The translations under genes were made by a program, and so were the position numbers. The notes under the pieces were generated by a model. It searched no databases and was not told the DNA's origin. It worked only from the letters and a program-made list of their open reading frames with translations. A DNA stretch of 64,000 nt from Corylus avellana (Eukaryota > Streptophyta > Magnoliopsida > Fagales > Betulaceae). This document shows positions 57,996 to 64,000 of this stretch, one piece after another (the first letter of the stretch is position 1; the number at the start of each line of letters is the position of its first letter). The stretch is from the NCBI RefSeq assembly GCF_901000735.1, contig NC_081549.1, positions 6,067,416-6,131,415 on the forward strand, in the 5' to 3' direction.

Positions 57996-60390
57996 GAGTG
58001 CAAGTAGTTGAATGAAAAAAAAGGAACTAAAAATATCATAAATTTGGTTCCATTCATGGATCCATGTAACATTAAAGATGCAATAAATGTACACATAACA
58101 TCCTAATTTGCCTTGAACCAGTCCCTTAACAGTCAGGAGAATAAACTCTAAATGATATTCAATAACCCCCGCTCCTCAGATGACCAAAAAGAATAAAGTG
58201 GTAGCACCTACCAATATTCGCAGAGAGAGGTTATTTTTTAAAGATGCACTTTTGGCTTGGGAAATCAAAGGGTACAAAAGCACTCAAAGACTAAGCTATA
58301 AATTTAAATTGAAGCAACACATTATTCAATCTATGGTGCGCGCTGCAATGTGGGATCTACTACCCTAATTTATTGGGTTCGATTAACAATGTAAATACAC
58401 ATTTAAGATGGGAGGTGTGTGGCACTTTACATATCACTGCAGATTGCAGAAGAGGTAGGCTCTACAAAACTTGAGGAAGAAGAGGATATCTACCCCAACT
58501 ACCCCCAACAAATCCACAATGACAACAAATCTGATCTCACACCCATCTAACCTCCCCAACAATCTGACCCAAGTATATAACCAATTTCCTCAAGAGACAC
58601 TTCCAATGAACACCAAGAACCAAATATAGAAAAATAATTCATGCAGCTCTAAAGTGACAATTTCTAAAACCATCCAAATTCGGTGAACTTAGGTTTCGAA
58701 TAATTCATGCAACTCTAAGAGGGGCAATCTCAAAAAATAAACAAAATTATTAATTGAACCAAATTGAAATGAAAAATAGAGACCAAATTTTCCATTTCTT
58801 AAACTTAGGTATCTGCCATGACACCCAAGAGGCAAAAAAAAAAAAAAAAGCTTCAATATTTGCAGAAGCACCACTAGACAAAAATTCAGTCAGGTAGCGA
58901 ACAACCAAAAAACAGATTAAGGTGAATACTGAAAGGACCATTTTAAAAGAGAGTAACAAACTATGATTAGAAGAACAATTTCAAGCATACAAAGCTCACA
59001 AATGGTCTGCTTTTGACGAGGGTCAGCTTAGAGGTCGAAAGGGAATTCCAATGAACCCAACACCCCTATATATACCATCTTTACAGAAACCCAAAAAAGA
59101 AAGAAAACAAATTGTCACCATATTTGAATAATCACCTCAACCACTATATATATACAAAAAATTCATCAAACATGTTCTTACAGTTCATTCATACATACAT
59201 TTATATGTAAATATGAATGTGTGTTTGTGGGAAATCGAACACAGTCTAGGTTTTACTGAAGAAACTTCTTGGCAGCCGGCCAATCAGCTTTTATGGCAGC
59301 TTGAAGGAGGGGAGCACCCTTGGCACGGTTTCTAAGTAACTTTTTTTCCCCTGGAAGTTTTAAATTTTTTATTTAAAAAAAGAAAGAAAAAGAAAAGACC
59401 CAAATGTATTAATTACAACTTGTGGAAAAAAAATCATGACACTTGGATGCATTCTAAGATGTTGGATGAACTAATTTATACGTATGTGCAGCAAGTGAAA
59501 TTTTGTCTTCTTCTTTTTTCCTTTGTATGTTCTTTTGATTCATTAACCTCAAGGCTCAAGCTACGATTGAGCCGAGGAGATCAATTTCTCTTCCTCTCCA
59601 AGGTTTCTCAAACCTTCTCAATAAATATAAGAATTCTATATACAAAATAATTTCAAAACACTTGATTACAGAGCAATGAACATTTAGGAGAAGACAAACC
59701 CAAATTTAGGAGAAATCGAACAAAAGGGAAGAATGAACCTTTCTTCCAATCGAAGAATGAACCTTTCTGAGTTGGACACTGGGAATAACCAAACGCACTA
59801 CGCTCGCCGGAAAAGGACTGGTTCAGCTTTGCCCAGGCGCTGCCCACTCCACGACGACGGTGGCTCAACCACCGTTCTTCAGTCTCTCTCTCTCGGCTTG
59901 AACAGAACGCTCACCATTCTCTCTCAATCTCGAACTTTCTCTCTTTTCGGTCTCCTCTCTACCTTGTGTAGAACAGATGAAAGTTGAGAGGTTGAAGAAG
60001 ATGGAATTTTCGCAGAGAGAGGTTGTCTTGAGCGAGATGGGTGGCGTGTTGGACAAGAAAGAGAAAGAGCTTGCGCGCATTGAGACTTGTGCTAACAGGA
60101 GAGAGAAAGATTTTTTTTTTTTTTTTCAATTTAATAAGCCTTTGGATCGCTACAGTAGAACCCAATACATTGGGTTCTATTGTAGCATCTAATGGTTGAA
60201 GAAACCATATAGGGAATCTGCTGTGGGACGTTTTTTGCGATTTTTTGGACATATTTCCTAAACATAGGAAATAGACCCTCTTATAGGGAGTATGATGAGA
60301 ATGCTCTTACCCGGGCAAATGGCCCTTAAGTACCTCTCACAATAGATACCCTGCAGTAGATCGAAAAGACAGGTGAGAGCCCAAATAGAA
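57996..60390. other. Intergenic with possible gene scraps
   Basis: Mostly non-coding. At 59245-59330 (minus) GAPLLQAAIKADWPAAKKFL resembles the first ankyrin-type repeat of plant ankyrin proteins, but nothing supports a gene around it. At 59977-60105 (plus) a 45-residue Lys/Glu-rich stretch (KKMEFSQREVVLSEMG...) followed by poly-T looks like a captured coding scrap of unknown origin. Other short frames are not supported. Confidence 0.4.
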
Positions 60391-60394
60391 TAGT

Positions 60395-60600
60395 CTTTCG
60401 GGCGATTTTGGGTATTCCTAGCCCAAAAACAAGCTATTGAGCCCAAAATCAACCGTCATCACGCAAATCCATCCCCAAAACCCTAGCCCGCCACTCTCCT
60501 CGTATAAATATCTATCATCCGCGTAACCGTCCGATTCCTGTCATCTCCCAGCGAGTGCGCTCTTTCTCGCTCTCTAACCCTAGGCCTCTCTCTAGCACCT
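60395..60600 (+). promoter_or_regulatory. RPS2 promoter with telo-boxes and TATA
   Basis: Two AACCCTAG telo-box motifs (about 60479-60486 and 60576-60583), a TATAAATA at 60503-60510 and GAGCCCAAA motifs upstream (about 60377 and 60439) are arranged as usual in plant ribosomal-protein promoters. The second telo-box falls in the expected 5' leader, between the TATA box and the ATG at 60617. Confidence 0.65.
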
Positions 60601-60616
60601 TTCTACAAGGACAACG

Positions 60617-62169
60617 ATGGCTGAGCGCGGTGGAGGTGACCGTGGTGGATTCGGCCGAGGCTTCGGTGGTGGTCGCTCGAGGGGAGACCGCGGCCGCGGA
60701 GGCCGGCGCAGGCCACGCCGTGACGAGGAGGAGAAATGGGTGCCGGTGACGAAGCTGGGGCGTCTTGTGAAGGCCGATAAGATAAAGTCGTTGGAACAGA
60801 TCTACCTGCACTCGCTGCCCATCAAGGAGCATCAAATTGTCGACCAGCTCTGCCCTGGCCTCAAGGACGAGGTCATGAAGATCATGCCAGTGCAGAAGCA
60901 GACACGGGCCGGTCAGCGCACCCGATTCAAGGCATTCGTCGTCGTCGGCGACAACAACGGCCACGTCGGGCTCGGCGTGAAATGCAGTAAAGAAGTGGCA
61001 ACCGCCATTCGTGGCGCCATTATACTGGCCAAGCTCTCTGTGATCCCCGTAAGGAGGGGTTACTGGGGGAACAAGATCGGCAAGCCCCATACTGTGCCGT
61101 GTAAGGTCACTGGTAAGTGCGGCTCCGTCACGGTCCGCATGGTGCCTGCGCCACGTGGAGCTGGAATTGTGGCCGCCAGGGTTCCCAAGAAGGTCCTCCA
61201 GTTTGCTGGGATCGATGACGTGTTTACCTCATCCAGAGGCTCCACTAAGACTCTTGGAAACTTCGTGAAGGTTGGTTTGCTCTCATGCTTAATCTGTTTT
61301 TGGCTTAATCTTCATGAATCATGGTTTATGGCGGGCGTTGAGAGGGTCTCACCTATAATTTCAGTTCATTCTAATTTTTATTGTACGTGACTGCATTGGA
61401 TTTTGTGATTCCATAGTAAGATATAGTCAAATTTCTGGAGTTTCGTAAAGTTTCAATGAAGATATCAAATCAAATTATGTTTCTTGTATTGTCAAAACGC
61501 TTTATTATCAACTAAAGAAACATCAAACACGAGGGTAGCCAACTCCATGAAGCGTAAGCTTCAAAATGAGACAATGACAGGGGGAGAGAACATGAAAAAC
61601 AAGATAATACTATTCATTCACCATGTATTACTTATTAAGTTTAACGGGGTTTGGTCTGTATCTTGTATCTGCCAATGTGTTGTTCGTGAAGTTGTATAGG
61701 TTTTCTTAGATCCGTCTATGATTATGGATTCTTAAGTTCTCTAAAATAAATTTTGGGAAGTGGCTCATTAGCTCCCTTTGTTGAAATGGACTGAATCTAA
61801 AAATTCAAAGTATATAGTTTTTTAGATAAGGCTGTAAAGTTATAGAATTGATAATGTTTGAACCTTGGTTCTGCTCCATGTTAAATTTTACTTTCAGGTA
61901 CTTGTTATTTTGTTATTAATAGGGTTTTTCTTTCTAATGGCTGGTTATTTGTTGTATGGTTTACTCGTTGACCATTATGTTTCTTTACTTGTTTTTCTCT
62001 CCTTCTACAGGCAACTTTTGAGTGTCTGCTGAAGACTTACGGGTTTCTTACACCAGACTTTTGGAGGGAAACTCGCTTTACAAAGTCTCCGTTCCAAGAT
62101 CATACAGACCTGTTGGCAAAACCAGTTGGTAAGTTAATTTTGGAGGAGCCTGAGAGGCTTGATGCTTGA
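60617..62169 (+). CDS. RPS2: 40S ribosomal protein S2 (uS5)
   Basis: Exons 60617-61270 and 62011-62169 encode 270 residues, the usual length for the plant protein. An Arg/Gly-rich N-terminus (about residues 4-35, [20 protein letters not shown]) precedes the S5 double-stranded-RNA-binding domain (about 85-150, [20 protein letters not shown]) and the S5 C-terminal domain (about 165-235, [20 protein letters not shown]). Exon 2 encodes [20 protein letters not shown] and ends EEPERLDA. It is part of the small-subunit mRNA entry/decoding region. The coding part is distinctly GC-richer than its surroundings. Exon 2 contains an internal GTAAGT that matches a donor consensus (62129-62134), but the reading frame through it is conserved, so the site is probably not used. 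The start has the telo-box leader expected for this gene class. Confidence 0.96.
61405..61665 (+). repeat. Direct repeat, copy in RPS2 intron 1
   Basis: Starting gtgattccatagtaa and ending near ggtctgtatcttg, this stretch matches 62419-62662 downstream of the gene at roughly four of five positions, for example gagtttcgtaa, gccaactccatg and agcgtaagctt in both. It is not recognisable as a known transposon. Confidence 0.75.
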
Positions 62170-62418
62170 GCTAGATGTTTTCTATTTCTTTCGAGGGATA
62201 GTTTGATTCCTTTTGGGTATTTGACTGTTTAATTAAGTTTTGGTTAGGATGTCTTTATGCCTACTTTAGCTTTATGTTTTATTTTGTATGGATACTTGTG
62301 TCTTTATATAATGTCCTTGTCATTTTGATTATCCATACCAACGGCAAAATTATTGTTTTGGGTTAAGATATCTGTTTTTGATTATCCATACCTATCCATT
62401 TTAATTTATTTTTCTGAT

Positions 62419-62662
62419 GTGATTCCATCCTGGGTCCATAGTAAACTTACTCAAATTTGTGGAGTTTCGTAATGTTGCAATGAAGTTTTGATATCAATTC
62501 ATATTATGTTTTTTGTATTGTCAAATCGATTTCTTTTCAGCTAAAGAAACCTCAAACACGATTGTAGCCAACTCCATGTAGCGTAAGCTTTCAGACCAAG
62601 TCAATGAATAGGGTTGTATTACATATCAAGTTCAAAGGGTTTTGGCTTTGGTCTGTATCTTG
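62419..62662 (+). repeat. Direct repeat, copy downstream of RPS2
   Basis: The partner of the intronic repeat at 61405-61665, in the same orientation. The two copies flank RPS2 exon 2. Confidence 0.75.
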
Positions 62663-64000
62663 TTCTGATGCAGATGGGATTTAGGTGGATGTGGACATTT
62701 TCATTCGAGTCAGCAAATTGAAGGAGAATGTTATCTGTTATTGAGGTCTGACATAAATATATTCCTCAAGGGGTTGCTTTCATTTTGTCATAAAATGTTA
62801 TTCCTCAGTTTCCAGAATTTTATGCAGGTGAAATATATTAGTCAACGACAGACATGCTAATTTAAGGTGAATATGGGGCTTATGCTTCTTAGAAATTTGT
62901 TTGTCATCCATTCTCTCCCCCATCCATCCCTACGCTTTCTAGTCTCAGCCCTGTGACGAAGGCCCATAATCCCACAAAGGAACTCAACAACTCTTTTCCG
63001 CCATTGCACCTATAGCATGTTATCTTCTCTTACATTTTTTCTTTTATTTTTTGCGAGAGATTTTTCTTTTTCTTTTTTTAAATAATTGGTCTTGTTTATT
63101 TGCCTTTTTAGTATTCTTGCGTAGTTTTCCGTTGGTTTCTTGTTACGTTGGGGAAAATATTTTCTGTACCATCATCTCAAATTCAATTTTCTCGGGATTG
63201 TTTCGCAAATTGGTGGTTGTTTTTCGTTTTTTAGGCTAACTATTTCCAATAGTTTATTAAAACTTAAAACAGTGCTCAATGCATTTGGACAACTCTTTCC
63301 ACTTGGGAAGAAAATAGAATGCTGTTTGGCGTTTCTATATGTATTTTTCTTTTCAATTTTGTGTTTTTTTCTACCTATTGGGTACTTTCCAAAATGACTT
63401 GAACATCAAGCACAACTCGGCAGGGCAATAAACAAAAGTAGGCACAATGTGAAGATGACTTTAAACCCACAACAATAAACCAAACTCAGTTTTGGAAAAT
63501 CGTCGAAGTCTAAACATATTAAACGAGGAAAACCACAATCATACTGCAGTAGTCTACATGTTTACCGTACGGTGATACAATAAAACAAGACCATTACATA
63601 TGCTTTTAAGCTCCCAAACCTGATCATTATCCCCGCCAACCGGGCTCTTTCAAGCTATATAAGTAGATAATGTTTGGCGGTGAAAGATTGTTTCAATGGA
63701 GGACGATGTAGTTGGCATTCCACAATTGGGTCTGATTCTAGGTTATAGTTGATCCACAATTTGCAGGGATCAAGAACAAAATAAAGACAAGCGATTGATG
63801 TTTCACCAACCAAATAAATCTGGGGTCTCAATAAGAATGTGGAGTCTCATTACATAAAAAGAGCAATCACAATTCTCATTGAAGAAAACATATTTTTTAA
63901 TATCATAATCTATTTCTATAAGAGTACAAAAAGCATTTAAATAGACATTGAAAATAAACCTTAACCCTAATTTGACCAACTTTGAACCAAACCCGTTTAA
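62663..64000. other. Intergenic, no gene seen
   Basis: AT-rich sequence with no recognisable gene or RNA. T-rich open frames at 63051-63239 and 63140-63397 are compositional. Confidence 0.5.

Noticed and set aside
59240..59345. Possible ankyrin-protein gene on the minus strand
   Set aside because: Only about 20 residues resemble an ankyrin repeat, followed by a stop, with no further exons. Recorded as a scrap, not a gene.

Overview
This is nuclear DNA of a flowering plant, almost certainly a eudicot and probably a woody one; the species cannot be named from sequence alone. The evidence is split genes with GT-AG introns, AT-rich intergenic DNA full of short inverted-repeat transposons, a plant-type tRNA-Ser, and plant protein families (WRC protein, WCRKC thioredoxin, Argonaute of the AGO1/5/10 clade, GCP3). 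Three runs of exactly 100 N (15584-15683, 32431-32530, 53417-53516) mark scaffold joins. Two of them are flanked by near-identical sequence, so part of the apparent duplication is probably two haplotypes placed in series.

Layout. 1-7.5 kb: gene-poor, with foldback elements, a MULE-type MITE and a decayed RNase H fragment. 7.6-8.4 kb (+): a small WRC-domain gene with a 13-nt micro-exon. 9.3-20.5 kb: a 4.85-kb segment present twice around gap 1; the first copy runs into a Ty1/copia element, the second has the empty site. 11.6-28.3 kb: a large decayed AGO5-like gene plus tandemly amplified pieces of its 3' part, riddled with insertions (solo-LTR-like, MULE MITE, hAT MITE). 29.2-34.3 kb: chloroplast thioredoxin-like WCRKC1, three tRNA-Ser(GCU) genes, two intronless AHA1 fragments, and a second copy of WCRKC1 exons 3-5 beyond gap 2. 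37.7-38.9 kb (-): the intact Hsp90 co-chaperone gene AHA1. 39.4-42 kb: two hAT-type MITEs. 42.1-45.8 kb (+): 3-methyladenine DNA glycosylase. 46.3-47.6 kb (+): an intronless, diverged UFD1-like gene. 49.6-52.3 kb (-): gamma-tubulin complex GCP3. 53.5-58 kb: PIF/Harbinger transposase relic (+), a four-exon transportin fragment (-), and an intact Myb/NAM-associated-like gene (-) of the kind that accompanies Harbinger transposases. 60.6-62.2 kb (+): ribosomal protein S2 (uS5).

The intact genes are independent housekeeping functions (redox, chaperone, base-excision repair, microtubule nucleation, translation), not an operon-like system. WCRKC1 and GCP3 are adjacent in Arabidopsis (At5g06690/At5g06680, from memory), so this looks like a conserved neighbourhood expanded by repeats. 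The most unusual structures are the tRNA-Ser/AHA1 chimeric duplication with microhomology at a junction, the decayed and amplified Argonaute locus, the UFD1-like gene with a new acidic N-terminus, and the transportin fragment between two Harbinger genes. No undescribed defence or metabolic system was seen.
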